This document shows, piece by piece, positions 16,101 to 28,860 of a DNA stretch of 64,000 nt. The DNA is taken from contig JACEVL010000835.1 in assembly GCA_020284085.1 (NCBI GenBank), forward strand, positions 506,501 to 570,500, written 5' to 3'. The notes below the pieces were generated by a model. It worked only from the letters and a program-made list of their open reading frames with translations. It made no database searches and had not been told where the DNA came from. The translations under genes and the position numbers were made by a program. The DNA is from Aporrectodea caliginosa. Its lineage: Eukaryota; Annelida; Clitellata; Crassiclitellata; Lumbricidae. The stretch's first letter is position 1; each line of letters starts with the position of its first letter.

Positions 16101-19100
16101 CCTCACACAAGTTCGTTGTCTAAAACAACACATTAAAATTGTCTAAATTAGCAGATTTACAATCACCACAATAACAGAACTGAAGTGCAATCAGCAGGTT
16201 TTGTCTTAATTTACACTTAAATTTTGTTCAACTTTCAGTGATAAGCAGGCGCGCCGACAGAAATTCCGGGCCCCTAGGCAGAGCAATCACGGGCCCCTAA
16301 CTTTTTTTGAACAAACTGAATTTTTTTTTTACTTCCACACACAAATTTCTGATGACCTTTTTTTTTTTTTTCCGTGAAATTGTCAGAAGCAAAATTGTCA
16401 CAAGCCGCATTTTCCGCCCTCCCGGGCCCCTCGTTACGTTCTATTTTATAAGGCTTAACATCATAAACTTTGTATATACATCATAAACTTTGTATATCTT
16501 ATTATAATATATATCATAAGTTGATTGCGGGCCCGGGCCCCTAAAAGTCGCCGGGCCCCTGGGCATTTGCCCCCCTGCCCCCCCTCTCGGCGGGCCTGGT
16601 GATAAGGACAATGTCGTCAGAAAAATTGAAGATTAAAAGGAGCCCAGCTCCAACCACTCTGTTACCACACTAAGTAAACTTATATTAACCAAACACTGAG
16701 AAGATGCAGCATTTATTTAGACTAAGTCTACGGAGAACACTTACAGAAAGCAGTTGGTCCATGACATCAGAATATTTCATTCTCGACTCCATGAGCTCCT
16801 CTTCAAGTTCCATGACGTAAGTATCATGCGCAACCGTTCTATCAAGCAGCTGTGAGTTTTCCTGTTTGAAAATAAAGAGTGCAAGAGATTGTCGTAATTA
16901 GTGACGACCTCAAGACAGTCACAGCCGTAAACTTCAAATTTTTACAGTGCTAAGCAGCTACGCTAAACCTAAGTGCAGGACAACTTCCTATTCACAAGTG
17001 CTCAGTCACGTCAGTGGGTTGTCTACAGATGTCAGGTGAAGATCCGAGACTGGAGACAGAGACACATTTTACTTCAGAACAATTTATCAACACACTGGAT
17101 CCTCTTATTAATTACCTTTGCATCTGATTAATTAATCAAATCCATCTCTCATTAATTACTTTGCATCTCTTACTAATTACCTTTGCATCTCTTATTGATC
17201 AAATACTAACAGTGATAACTGCTGTAATAGTGGCAAACTTTGTATAACTACTAATCATAATTTACAAAACACTAATAGCAATAGTAGCAGCCATAATTAA
17301 TACTGATAAAACTACTGGAATTACCTTGTTAAGACCAGACACTTTCTCTTCCAGCTGTACAATACAGAGTTCGAGTGTCTGGTTTTCCAACTCTCTGCTC
17401 TCAGCCGCTGCAGTTTTCTCCTGCAGAAGAAACGAAAAATTCATCAAATCAGTTGATGCCATCATCTCATTCACTTGTTTATTTCTTGGTTGGGTGATCT
17501 TAATGGATTAAAAGCAGGTTTCTCTTGCATACTCTCATTTTTCAGAAACTAACTGACGTCATCATTAAATCTGATACAATTACTTATTGTATGGCTGTCA
17601 CTTTGGTTGAGAAGGCGAGTTACCAGTCTCTTTCTCTTCCTTCTACTTTTGCAAATAATATGGAAAAGTCATTGAAGAACAATTGCTCTCAAAGTGCTCT
17701 ACTGACCTGCAGCCTGCTCTTGAGTTGTTCGATCTGCTCTTTCACTCCCCTCAGTTCCTCCTCTAATTGATTCTGGTTCTCGACGACACAAGCCGCTGCA
17801 TCGTCCATATAGACAAGTTTCTAAAAGACAATGGTCCAACAAATTGATTAGCATCAAAATATATCAACCTTCTGTTAATTATAATAATAATAATAAATAA
17901 TTATTATTTCACCAGCATATTAAGACCATTCTATTTCATGTAATGTAAATCTTTGAAATATCTTGGTGTCACACAAAAGGGAGACCAGCTTATTCACCGG
18001 GGCTAAATCTAATCAAGTCCGCAATGGTGGCGCAGGAGTAGAATCAGGATAGGATAACTTGAAGAGTTCAATTTTCAAACTCGATCTTAGGTTAACACTA
18101 AATTACTAATCAATTGTAGAATATAAATAAATGATAGCACAAGAGTACATTTTGTCTCTCATAATTACCTGGCTTTTGACCTGACCCAGATTTCAGACCC
18201 ACCTCTTGACCTTATTTTAACCTAACCAAGTGTTGCATACATTTACTCCTGTGGCTTAGTTTCATGGTAAATGTTTCACTGTCAGTTTCTATAAAATGAA
18301 TGGTTAAACTATGATTCATTGATTAGCCTAACGATATGTTGTAATTTTAGACATAATTGTTTTTGTTCTGTTTTCAAGCAATAAGAATGCTGATTTGTTG
18401 GATGAAATTATTACTAATTAGTAACTTCTATCATGTTGCTCGTGTCTAATGCACAAGGCATCAACCGATGGCACACCAAAACTAAGCTGTAATCACGTCA
18501 ATATCCAGAAGATTTCTCCACTAAGACAGAGAGGCAGCCTATGGAGGATAAGCAATTTGAAGGAGGCAAGTGATAGGTTGAGAACGAAATGACATAAGCA
18601 ACTGAGCAGAATGGACAGACACAAGTAGGTCAAGCAACTGAAGACGCTTGTTCACTAAGAACAGTTCTTGTTTTAGGTATGACCAGAGAAAGATAATCAG
18701 GAGATCTTGTTGTATGATAAGTCTGGGGAATGAGGACTGATTGTAAGCCCTGTGTTAGTGGTTGAGTTGAGGATGTTAATTGTACGTATTTACCTCTTTC
18801 AGTGTACAATTTTCTTCCGTTGCTTCTCTGATCTTTGCCTCAAGAGTCAAAGTCTTTGTCTCAATCACAACCAATTCTCCATCCTTCTCCTCCTCCTCCC
18901 CATCCTCCGTACTCTCTAAAAACTCGTCCGACTTCAGCATCTTGAGCCGGAATGGTTTGCTCGTGCCACATGTCTTCCCATTGGCACTGATGTAGGAGAA
19001 CTGGTAGAGTTTGCCATCTTCAGTCGGCATCCTGTGTCCTGATTTCCATGAAAAATACACAATATTAAATGGCAGTTATGAATTTACTATAGACGAGTCT

Positions 19101-19754
19101 TCTTCAGAAATCCTGTATTCACCTGAATCTGTCTGTCTAGTCTGTTATGACTAGTTTTCTACCCAACAGCCATGTTTCTTCAGCCCATAACTGGCTACAA
19201 GTTTCCAATTTCAGACCCAAATGAGCCCAACAAAATGTAGGCTGTAAGGGATAGAGCCGATCTATGACGTAAGGTAAAATGTCGTCTATGCCTTTGATTG
19301 ATTGAGCACTGTTATTCTGTTAACAGGTATAGTAATTTGGGTACAATTCAAAGTCTAGATCCACTCAACAAACAACTACTACCATTTTTTGCCTACAGTT
19401 GCATCACCTTTGACAAACTCAACATCAGACAGAAAATTCTGATGGAAGACTCTTCGTTTAGTTACCTGGGAAGACAACAGCATTTTCCACATCTGTTCCT
19501 TTGACATAGTCCTTGGGAAGTGGAGACCACTCATAGTGGACGTATTCAGAAGGTAAACTCGAACCGGCCTTGAACAGCCCAACCCAGTCGTATGAACTCA
19601 ACTTCAATGAAGCAAGGATCTTGTAGGAGCATCTCACGTCCTGTCCAATTGGATAACAGTCGTCTTTTGCATCATGGAAAGTCACGTCTTCTGGAACTCG
19701 ACTTTCCTTCTGTACTTTGAATATTTCACACTCGTTGTCAAGTGAGGAATCCAT
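13148..19754 (-). CDS. SKICH and coiled-coil protein, TAX1BP1/CALCOCO-like autophagy receptor
   Basis: There are eight in-phase exons: 19466-19754, 18794-19038, 17707-17820, 17325-17420, 16745-16861, 16027-16119, 15204-15347 and 13148-14665 (872 codons). Residues about 20-128 form a SKICH domain (YDWVGLFKAG, WSPLPKDYVKG, GKLYQFSYISANGK), like the N terminus of TAX1BP1 and NDP52/CALCOCO2. It is followed at 147-156 by an acidic stretch and LVV (152-154), at the place of the LC3-binding LVV of those receptors. The rest is coiled coil. The last exon holds about eight repeats of roughly 46 residues starting LEKRL.EE. The C-terminal UBZ zinc fingers of TAX1BP1/CALCOCO2 are not seen, so ubiquitin binding cannot be claimed. 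The last exon ends at a GTGAGT donor. A role in selective autophagy is inference from family resemblance. Confidence 0.8.
13280..14593 (-). repeat. in-frame tandem repeat array coding for about eight 46-residue coiled-coil units
   Basis: Within the last large SKICH-gene exon, units of 44-47 residues (about 138 bp) begin LEKRL, LEKCV, LEKRL, LEKCF, LEKQL, LIKCC, LENRL and LEKRL, from residue 391 to about 755. Each carries EE.(T/A).S near its start and a second ELK/ELE block near position 20. Forty-six residues equals five heptads plus one hendecad, so the supercoil can stay continuous. Confidence 0.8.
15806..15990 (+). mobile_element. tRNA-derived SINE remnant in SKICH-gene intron
   Basis: TGGTAGCTGATTGGTTAGAG and GGGTTCAATCCTCC give A- and B-box-like sequences. 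The body AAGTCCTTCACTCACAATTG matches that of the composite SINE (7078, 33570) and of the copy at 28676. The tail is decayed. Confidence 0.7.
16246..16598. mobile_element. non-autonomous hAT-type element in SKICH-gene intron
   Basis: Termini CAGGCGCGCCGA and (complement of the right end) CAGGCCCGCCGA are flanked by a perfect 8-bp duplication GTGATAAG (16238-16245 and 16599-16606). An 8-bp duplication with CAG-type ends is characteristic of hAT transposons. The interior has GGGCCCCT blocks near both ends and no coding frame. Confidence 0.85.
18440..18560. repeat. dispersed repeat with CACAAGGCATCAACCGATGG core
   Basis: The core TCTAATG...CACAAGGCATCAACCGATGGC recurs with changes at about 22430, 37509 and 44748, and as a fragment near 4988. 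Downstream sequence (GTCAATATCCAGAAG) is partly shared. It is probably a SINE or LINE tail family; no coding capacity is seen. Confidence 0.6.
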
Positions 19755-20070
19755 GATTCAAGCTACAAATGAAAATTATTACTAAATAATCCAGTTAAAT
19801 ATTTAATAGATTTCTGCTTAGGTCTATAGGCCTACTTAATTGTTTGAGATTAGCCAGAAAGCCCAAACATTATAACCCTATTATTCATTGGCCTTACACT
19901 TCACAGTCTAATTTTGACCTAACAGGTTTTGACCCCATTCATCAATTTGATGTCAGCTCATACTTCTTCAGATAGAGTCCCATTTGGAGTTCTTTCCAAC
20001 TCTCAAGTCCAAGTCAGAATTGGTGTTCTCATCTTTGACTTAAGCATGTGACTCTTATCAGAACGTATAC

Positions 20071-20259
20071 AGTGGCGGCGCCAGACATTTTTGTAACCAG
20101 GGCATGACCAGAGCTATCATACAAGTTACCAGTGCAGGGGCAATTTATGCCCCAAATAACTTCTCTGCAGGGCAACAATTCTGGCAGGGCAACGACCAGT
20201 GCAAAGCCTTTTTTACCAGGGCATTTGTCCTTGCTTGCCCTGGTGTAGTGCCGCCACTC
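20071..20259. mobile_element. small MITE with CAGTGGCGGC termini
   Basis: The left end CAGTGGCGGCGCCAG is the inverse of the right end ...TGCCGCCACT. The interior has repeated CAGGGCA/GGGCAA blocks. The ends are hAT-like, but I see no clean target duplication. It lies between the 5' non-coding exon and the first coding exon of the SKICH gene. Confidence 0.6.
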
Positions 20260-20792
20260 TTATTTTCATCATGTATGATCATGCACCCACACAATGGAAC
20301 AAAATCCCATTGGCAGAAGACTATACGGGAAACGCCTTTGCCAATCCAAATTGTGACCCTCTGGCAGCCAAATGCTTTGTCTTGGGAGCGACAAAGAAAC
20401 TGATCAATCAATGCAATCATTGTTGCGTCGTTGCAACTTCCAACCTTTCGTCCATCCAACGATCTGCTAAATTATTTTAAATTACTTTAACACCTAGCCT
20501 ACGGCTACTAGGCAATTCTCTAACTACAGGTCGTCCAGAAATTTTATTATAATAAAGTTTAAAAGTGCAGTTTCTACGAAATCTTAGACTGAACCCAACA
20601 ATCGCAGACAAAGGCTTTCATTGTCTTCTTCGGCCACGATGGCCAGAGTGGCCGGGGTTCGAATCCCGCATTTAAATATAGATCAGCTGATGAAACAATA
20701 ATCGCATTTAGTTTTAAAAGCTCTAAAACACATACACAGGTTTTGTTTGAGAATGCAGAATCTATCTAGACGTTTCAACATCCGTTACATAC

Positions 20793-20890
20793 CAATACTT
20801 CGCACAAACTAAATCTCTGACAATTAATCTTTCCTGAAACTTTATTTCCCCGAATGAATGAAGCGATCTACAGAACCACCTGCGACCGAT
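20793..20890 (-). other. putative 5' non-coding exon of the SKICH gene
   Basis: A strong donor (GAAGTATTG then GTATGT, exon end 20793) can join an acceptor (TTTCATTTGTAG) ending just before CTTGAATCATGG at the start codon (19754). Its position next to the CCAAT cluster supports a first exon. The transcription start is not determined. This is inference from splice signals. Confidence 0.45.
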
Positions 20891-20990
20891 GGCGCAGACG
20901 ACGCCATTGGTAGGACCTGTAGGCATTCGCCGTTCATTGGCCACTCATCCGTCCAATGGGCGGAAAGCACTACCCGACACAAGATGGCGT
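20891..20990. promoter_or_regulatory. CCAAT-rich, possibly bidirectional promoter
   Basis: Three NF-Y-type boxes lie within about 50 bp: ATTGG at 20906-20910 and 20936-20940, and CCAAT at 20953-20957, the last followed by GGGCGG. A YY1-like AAGATGGCG at 20981-20989 marks the plus-strand side and overlaps an ATGGC|GTAAGT donor, which suggests a divergent plus-strand first exon. On the other side lies the 5' exon of the SKICH gene. Confidence 0.5.
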
Positions 20991-21069
20991 AAGTTCGCGT
21001 TTCTATCAAAGATTTTAACCGTGAGGAAGATGGCTCACTTACAGAATGTTGGCTGCGCAGTGCGAATGT

Positions 21070-21975
21070 AGGGCGCGTGATGCATTCTGGTATAGGCGCA
21101 GGGGTTTCTGGTCTATCCAGTGGGAAAACAACGAAAATTCCTATCTATGCATGTTAAAATTCATCAGTTAAAAAGTCGTTTTATATACAATACAATACAA
21201 TACAAATGAACATTTATAGCGCGCTTTAACAAGACAAGTCTTGCACGAGAGCGCGTTTCGCTACATTCTTAGTCATAGTGCAAGGTAAACAGATTTTTTA
21301 ATTTTGTTTTAAACTGTGCAACAGATATGCATCGAACTGAAGGTGGAAGACGGTTCCATTCAAAGGGTCCTGAGATAGAGAAAGCACGGTTTCCAAACTT
21401 CCGGTTTGTGCGAAGTACGGTGAAATCCCCTCTCGTCGACGATCGGAGTCCTCTAGTATTGAAAAGTGAACATGGCGTGACCATGGATGCCATGTATGAG
21501 GGAGAGGTTCCAGAGTGAATGTGATACATGAGGAGGCAGATTTTGAAGGTGATACGGGCGCTGATGTTGAAAAGTATAGAAGAATTTGGCATTATGGCCA
21601 AGTGGAAAGGTTTCATGCCGCACTATTGTGCAGCCTTTAATTGTGGCAATGCAAGCGCAAAAATTTATGGAGTTTCGTTTTTCCTCTTGCCAAGCGAAGC
21701 TACACGGTAGGCCTAAACAGCATTTCACAACCCACGCCGTATGGCATGCTGTAAGTTTCAGGATTAATCTGATGTCAATTTCTGGCCAAATATCTAAAGT
21801 TGGTATAAAGTATTACCAATACAAATTTTATGTTGTTTTGATATTACGTTACTTTTGGTATAAAACGACTTTTAACTGATAGATTTTAACATGGCACAGA
21901 TAGGAACTGTTCGTTGATTTCCCACTGAATAGACCAGAAGCCCGTGCGCCTATACCAGAATGCATCACGCGCCCT
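21070..21975. mobile_element. 906-bp element with about 55-bp near-identical terminal inverted repeats
   Basis: The left end AGGGCGCGTGATGCATTCTG matches the complement of the right end, and the pairing continues through GGTATAGGCGCA and TCTGGTCTAT.CAGTGGGAAA with a few mismatches. A LINE fragment (21185-21616) lies inside, so either the element captured it or the LINE inserted later. No transposase frame is present. Confidence 0.8.
21185..21616 (-). mobile_element. LINE 3' end with reverse-transcriptase tail
   Basis: The frame (21269-21616) contains RITFKICLLMYHIHSGTSPSY, RTNRKFGNRAFSISGPFEWN and a KTKLKNLF block, the usual C terminus of CR1/Jockey-like ORF2. The untranslated end runs GCGCGCTATAAATGTTCATT into TTGTA repeats. 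The GCGCTATAA...TGTTCA core is shared with the 3' end of the composite SINE. Confidence 0.8.
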
Positions 21976-23480
21976 TATTTGCAGTTTTCTCATCAGTAGT
22001 TCATCTTCCTCTCTGTTAATTTAAAATCTTTGGTTGCTATAGCGCTAAGATATGCTTTGGAACCTCTCGATGGTTTTCAACATTTTGAGCAAAATAAATC
22101 AACTGTGAAGAAAGAGTGATATGAAAAGCAAGGCAGCTTTTGGAAGCCAATAATAGTTTTAAAAATGTTAATCTATTCGCAATCGTAGCCTAAGCTACAA
22201 ATTTGACGAATTTTCGGGCGGGGATTCGAATTCGTCAAATTTACGTCGAGGAATTTGAAGCTTAATTACGATTACGAAGATAGATTTATATTTAATTATA
22301 AAAATATGTCCTAAAATATACCGTGTGAGAATAGGCCTATGACATAATTATTAGTTTCATATGCAGCGCGTATAATGATGCTCATTTGTGGGAATTACTG
22401 TAAGAATTTGTAATTTATATCGCGTCGGTGTATAATGCAGAAGGCATCAAGCGATGGCGCATCAAACCCAAGCCATAATCAATAATATTATTCCAAATCT
22501 TGGAGATCGTCATGCAGTCCACTCATGCTCAAACACGTACAGGAGCCTCGACCCACTATAGGCCCTGACTAGGGGACTGCTACAAACACGCAGGGGCCAA
22601 CCAATTGAGTGAATCATACCCTGTCCTATGAAGTTCACAGCAAATATCTAGACTTCACAGCCACAGCTTTGCTATTCAAACACCGTAACACGCGTTAATT
22701 AAGTATAATTAACGAAGCCATTGTCTAACTTTAGGCGTCAAACTCTGCGCCTTTCTTGTCACCAATTTCACTGCAGGATCTGCTGCGATTGAGTCAATAC
22801 AAAGTCCAAAATCACCCTATTCAACGGACAAGCTTAGACTGGCTGAGTCACGACCTGTACCAGAACCGAATTACTCTGCCTTCAACTGACGTAGGTCAAT
22901 ATCTAGAAGGCCATGCGTAGGCCCTATAGCAAAGGATGACTTCAATGAAACGACGACCGCTTGCTTAGTTGCTTGTCATGATGACAGTCGTGTTTGTGGG
23001 TCCAGTTCTGCTAAAATGAGGCACAAACAGAGCGCCTATGAAATCCTGAGAACGACGGTCACTTATAGATAATAGGCCTATTAGGCCTACGTCCCATTCC
23101 TCTGCTATTTACCCGAGTGTTTTATGCTTTAATTTTAACTCTAGTTTGCACGGATGGCGTACACAGAGGCAAGCATCCGAGTTTGACGTGTACCTGGATC
23201 GACCCCTTCCACATCTGGTCTTTATTCATTCCAATCTAATCCGTATTATCCGTTACTTATATAATAATAATATTCATTTATTAATTAAAATCGACAAGTA
23301 GGGCCTATTAAAGCCTACCCAGTAAGATTAGGCCTACATGATACAGTAGTAACGGCAGACGATAAAAAGTGTAAGAATTTAACCCTACGGCATCATGCAA
23401 TGCACCCATCTGTCCAACTGCTCATTTTACAGTTGCCTTTAGGGCGTTGATTGTTGAATCAACCTATGTGGGCTAGCGGG
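21976..23480. other. intergenic, no gene seen
   Basis: This stretch holds a copy of the GGCATCAAGCGATGG dispersed repeat (about 22430-22485) and otherwise unrecognised AT-rich sequence. I see no exon with convincing coding pattern. Confidence 0.4.
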
Positions 23481-23877
23481 TAAGGATGAGCCGATTATGC
23501 GTCCGGTAATCGGTTCGGGCCGGATTTTGCACTAATCGGTAGAAATCGGAATCGGCGATCTCAGGCCTTAAAATCCGAATTACAAAAACTTGAAAAAAGT
23601 AATATTTTTGACCAAAAACAATTCCTTTTTCATTAATACAAAAATAGTAACCTGTTTTGGCGACCTAGCTCCTACGGTATAATATTTAATCTTAATATTG
23701 AAAGTCCGTGTAAAATAATTAACTTGCGAGTCGACGCATCATCAAAATGGCGGACGGTCGGCAAACAGTGACTGCCTAAAACCAAACAAAAGTGAATATT
23801 GCCCATTAATCGGATCGGCGAAAAGAGCAGGCCAACTAATCAGAATCGGAAAAAAATTCCAAATCGGCTCATCTCTA
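23481..23877. mobile_element. non-autonomous hAT-type element inserted in a tRNA-like repeat
   Basis: Termini TAAGGATGAGCCGATT and (complement) TAGAGATGAGCCGATT are flanked by a perfect 8-bp duplication CTAGCGGG (23473-23480 and 23878-23885). The right flank, read on the minus strand, is a B-box-like GCGGGTTCGATACCCGC, so the element sits in an older tRNA-derived sequence. Confidence 0.85.
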
Positions 23878-23885
23878 CTAGCGGG

Positions 23886-26800
23886 TATCGAACCCGCATC
23901 CCTCTGGTGCGGAAAAGAGAGGATGAGAAGACCATCGGAAAAGAAAAAGACAAAGGAGTAGCAGGAAGAGGTAGGACCGTAGGAAAAGTAGGATACCACT
24001 ATCATCGACATTGTCGAATTGGTCGTAGCCCTCGATACAAGAGCCTCCTCCAAACCTGCAACAAAATCCTCTCTCTCTCTTTCTTTCTCTCTCTCTGTCT
24101 TTCTCCCATATCTGTCTGTTCTGCAACAGGCTGCTATGGTAACCAATGCACTTACTTACCCACATATCGCCTGATCCCGGCATTCAGTGGAAGACGAAAT
24201 TACAAACCATTTTTTATTGGATAAAGATTGAAAAACAAGGCATCTGAACATGTGACCTTTATGCAAATGTTGACCTGACCTACATGTACTTGCCTATGAC
24301 CCAGATAAGACACACATAATTATAAAGACTTTTGTAATTATCCCAGATTAAATATGGACCAATAGATACAGAAACTGCCAAGCACAACCAAACTATAGAA
24401 TTAATTTACAAGAATAAATTCTTACAAAGTAACTAACACTGATGAAAAACACCGGCGCATTAACATCTCCTTCTGACATTTGACCCCTTAACAGACCATA
24501 AAGGAATCGACGAAGACACAAGTCAACCTCAAAAACACGAAGACAGCGCTGTTCGTACAGATTTCCACAGAAACTCCAAACACTGTCCATCAGCTGCTGA
24601 TATAGATCTCCACAAAAGCAAGCTTAAAGAATCCTATCCAAATACTGCCGATACAGATTTCCACAGACGAACCTCACACAGGTGGACTAGTGGCTCTTGA
24701 TGATCCAGAGGTTCCAAGTAGTTTACCCCATGCACAACTCCTCCTAATATATAAACACGTTATGTATAACTAACACGTGCTACACGTGTGCGTCTAAAAT
24801 ATTTAACACACGACTAACACAAATCTGTCACATCAGTGATTAACATTACTAACACATTATTCATCTAACATATTCAACACATGACCTACAGATCATCTAA
24901 CGCGTCCGTCCTTAACTATCGTATGTCAATAATTGACAACCTGAAAACCACCACACAGAGTTGAGCTGTGACATTTGAAACATGTGATGGAGAAAAGGAG
25001 ACTTCTCTTTTGAGAGTCTCAGAATGTCCCTGAAACCCTTTCCAAGTATTATCTACAAACGAATCCAGACAAGGAGTTCAATATTTGATTGACTCAATTT
25101 TCCCCAGAGGGAGGAGGAGTCTTTAACAGCAGGTAAACTGGAAGCGATGCAACGTCAGTCTCACACCACCAACAGTCACCACCACAACCAAACCAATCCC
25201 ACCATCACAAAGTCTGAAAATAAATCCCAAATGCCAAACCTCACCACAAAGCCTGAAAATAAATCCCAGCTCAAATGCCAAACCTCACCACCTAGGCCAA
25301 AACTAAATCCTAACAACACTCAATCACCAGATTTCCCAAGCCACGCTTTGTCAGCAGCGCAATACAAAACTCCAGTTTAGAAACACTCCTTTGTCATACA
25401 ATAAACTACTGAAATTCTAGCACACACACACAGCTCAATGTCATTAAGTGTAATTAACGTTAGGTGTAATGAAACGTTAGGTATCTGACACATCAAAGCT
25501 GTTGATCTCTGTCAAAATCATCTCATCGCAAGATGATTTGATTGATTGATTTCAGGTATTAATCTTTGCGCTACTGTCCTCTGAGCGAATCATTCTCCAT
25601 CTTCTGTTGATGTCACACGACACAAATCAAATAACGAAGACAAAACCTAAGATAATAAGACGCTGCTACGACTGATTCTCTTAATCACAAAATAGAAGAG
25701 AACTTTTCAAATTCTTTTACATCACCCATAAATTCAAACGAATGCAAACCGGACATAGAGAGAAAACGACGCAATCCATAGCACAAACAATCTGCATAAA
25801 ACCATCTTGAAGACATAGACATACATTCAAAAATAAATCAAAACAAATCATACAAATGCTGGGAACATACATGCATGTAATCTATTGATGATGATCTTGT
25901 AAGAATATCTGTAAGGCGCTGAATGCACAGTTAGTGGAACGAACTCCTTAAACAATCTACACGTTCAAGTACATCTTCAGAGAGCAGACTTTGTTAACAG
26001 TGGATATGTTACGGAGTTTACATGGAAGCGATCTAGGAGTCAGACACCATTTCCAGTGGAAAGGATTCGGAAGGAATCTAAGATTGAAGGCAAGAAGTGA
26101 CTGAGCAGAAGTTGTTTGGCAGCACCAACTGAAGAGCCGCTGGAATGAACAAACACATCCGACAAAAGAAAAATAACCAAAAGACACCAAACATGCCATA
26201 CAAGCACATTCATAACACTCATTCCATGCATACTTTTCCAACATCCAACTGGCTCTTAAAAGTCAATCTCAGACTTTTCTGTTTCTAGTATGTAAGAACA
26301 AAAGATGTCGCCTAATAAGATGAGGAGGCAGATAGATAAACCATATTCCTCACCCTTTGCGCCTTCTCCTCTATGATACTCTCAGATGGTTATTCTAACC
26401 ATCTGCTATCCATCATAACTCCATAACTTGCCATTCTTAAATCGAATGCAATCTTGCAACACAATCTTGCATTTCTGCCTGAAACCTACGACTGTCTTCA
26501 ATCCAACATATTCACCTCTAACTCTAACCTAAGAAATCTGGAGCTAATCATAAAACTACAATCACATTTTCATTCCTTCCTCAACCAAGATCTCATCTTC
26601 AATCAAAACATAGATGTCAGAGTTAAAAAATAAACCGTTAGCTAAATAAATTCATCAAAATAATCCACTAAAAGTAACACGGGTTTAGAAAAGCGCCGGC
26701 AGACCAAGTTGCCGTGGATATCGGAAGAGATATCTTCCAATGCAACCTGGCATCACCAGCCATCAACATAGAAGGGAAAAAGCAAAGTAACCCCAGCCTC

Positions 26801-26935
26801 AAATTTCATAAGAAAATAGATTTCTATGTACTGCCAACATCCCGGATCATTTTCAACACAATCACGCTAGATAGTCTTTTGCAAATCGCAACCGAGTGAC
26901 ACCGAGACGGAACGTGGCTCATCGTCGAGCGCCAT
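23886..26935. other. spacer downstream of PFKFB, possible long 3' UTR
   Basis: I see no clear gene. A CT-rich tract at 24068-24110 followed by an acceptor-like CTGCAACAG at 24121-24129 could start a short plus-strand terminal exon (see findings). CCAAACCTCACC and AATAAATCCCA blocks repeat at 25210-25290. The rest may be the 3' untranslated region of PFKFB, but no polyadenylation signal on the minus strand is obvious. Confidence 0.3.
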
Positions 26936-28336
<1,401 letters not shown>

Positions 28337-28526
28337 TCAACTGCCTATTGTCTTCCTCTTCTAAATACATAACAATACAATCGTTAGTACAAATGATGAC
28401 CCCATCATTAACCCCAATCCATAACCAGTCTTATTCAAAGCATTTCACAGCTAATGCTGCCACTGGAACATAGTGGAACACCAATCCAGTTGAGACAATG
28501 CTATCTTTAATATTGATATGATCTAT

Positions 28527-28640
28527 ATTGGACCGTCTTTGTGGAACAGTCTTCCACTGGAAATTAGAACTCAACCACCACAAATATATGCTCAGAAAAC
28601 AGTTTCAGCTCATTTTAAGACTAATATCCTTTAAAATCTG
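28527..28640 (+). mobile_element. LINE reverse-transcriptase tail remnant
   Basis: The translation reads GPSLWNSLPLEIRTQPPQIY and then a FKTNIL block. This is the AGP.LWNSLP...R...FK..LK signature of non-LTR ORF2 C termini. Upstream frames are lost. Confidence 0.65.
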
Positions 28641-28675
28641 CCACTGGGTTACAAGCCTTTTGAGGGTCTTAATGA

Positions 28676-28860
28676 GTGGTACGGTGGCCGACTGTTTAGA
28701 GCGCTCGCCCTGTGATGCAGACTGTACGGGTTCGAGCCTCACCCAAGGCAGTTACTGCGTAGGGCCTTGACAAATCCTTCACTCACAACTGCTCAACGCC
28801 ATCAATGATCTGTCGTATACAGTCATTTGTGCACTTCTGAACTATGGAATGAGTAAAATA
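28676..28860 (+). mobile_element. tRNA-derived SINE
   Basis: The A-box-like TGGCCGACTGTTTAGAG and B-box GGGTTCGAGCCTCACC are followed by TGCGTAGGGCCTTGACAAAT and CCTTCACTCACAACTGCTCA. The same body occurs in the SINEs at 7078, 15806 and 33570, so this is a monomeric relative. Confidence 0.75.

Noticed and set aside
20104..20480. Overlapping open frames on both strands
   Set aside because: They overlap the small CAGTGGCGGC MITE and its flank and show no family resemblance.
23742..24146. 134-codon minus-strand frame
   Set aside because: It crosses the hAT element border and a low-complexity CT/GA tract.
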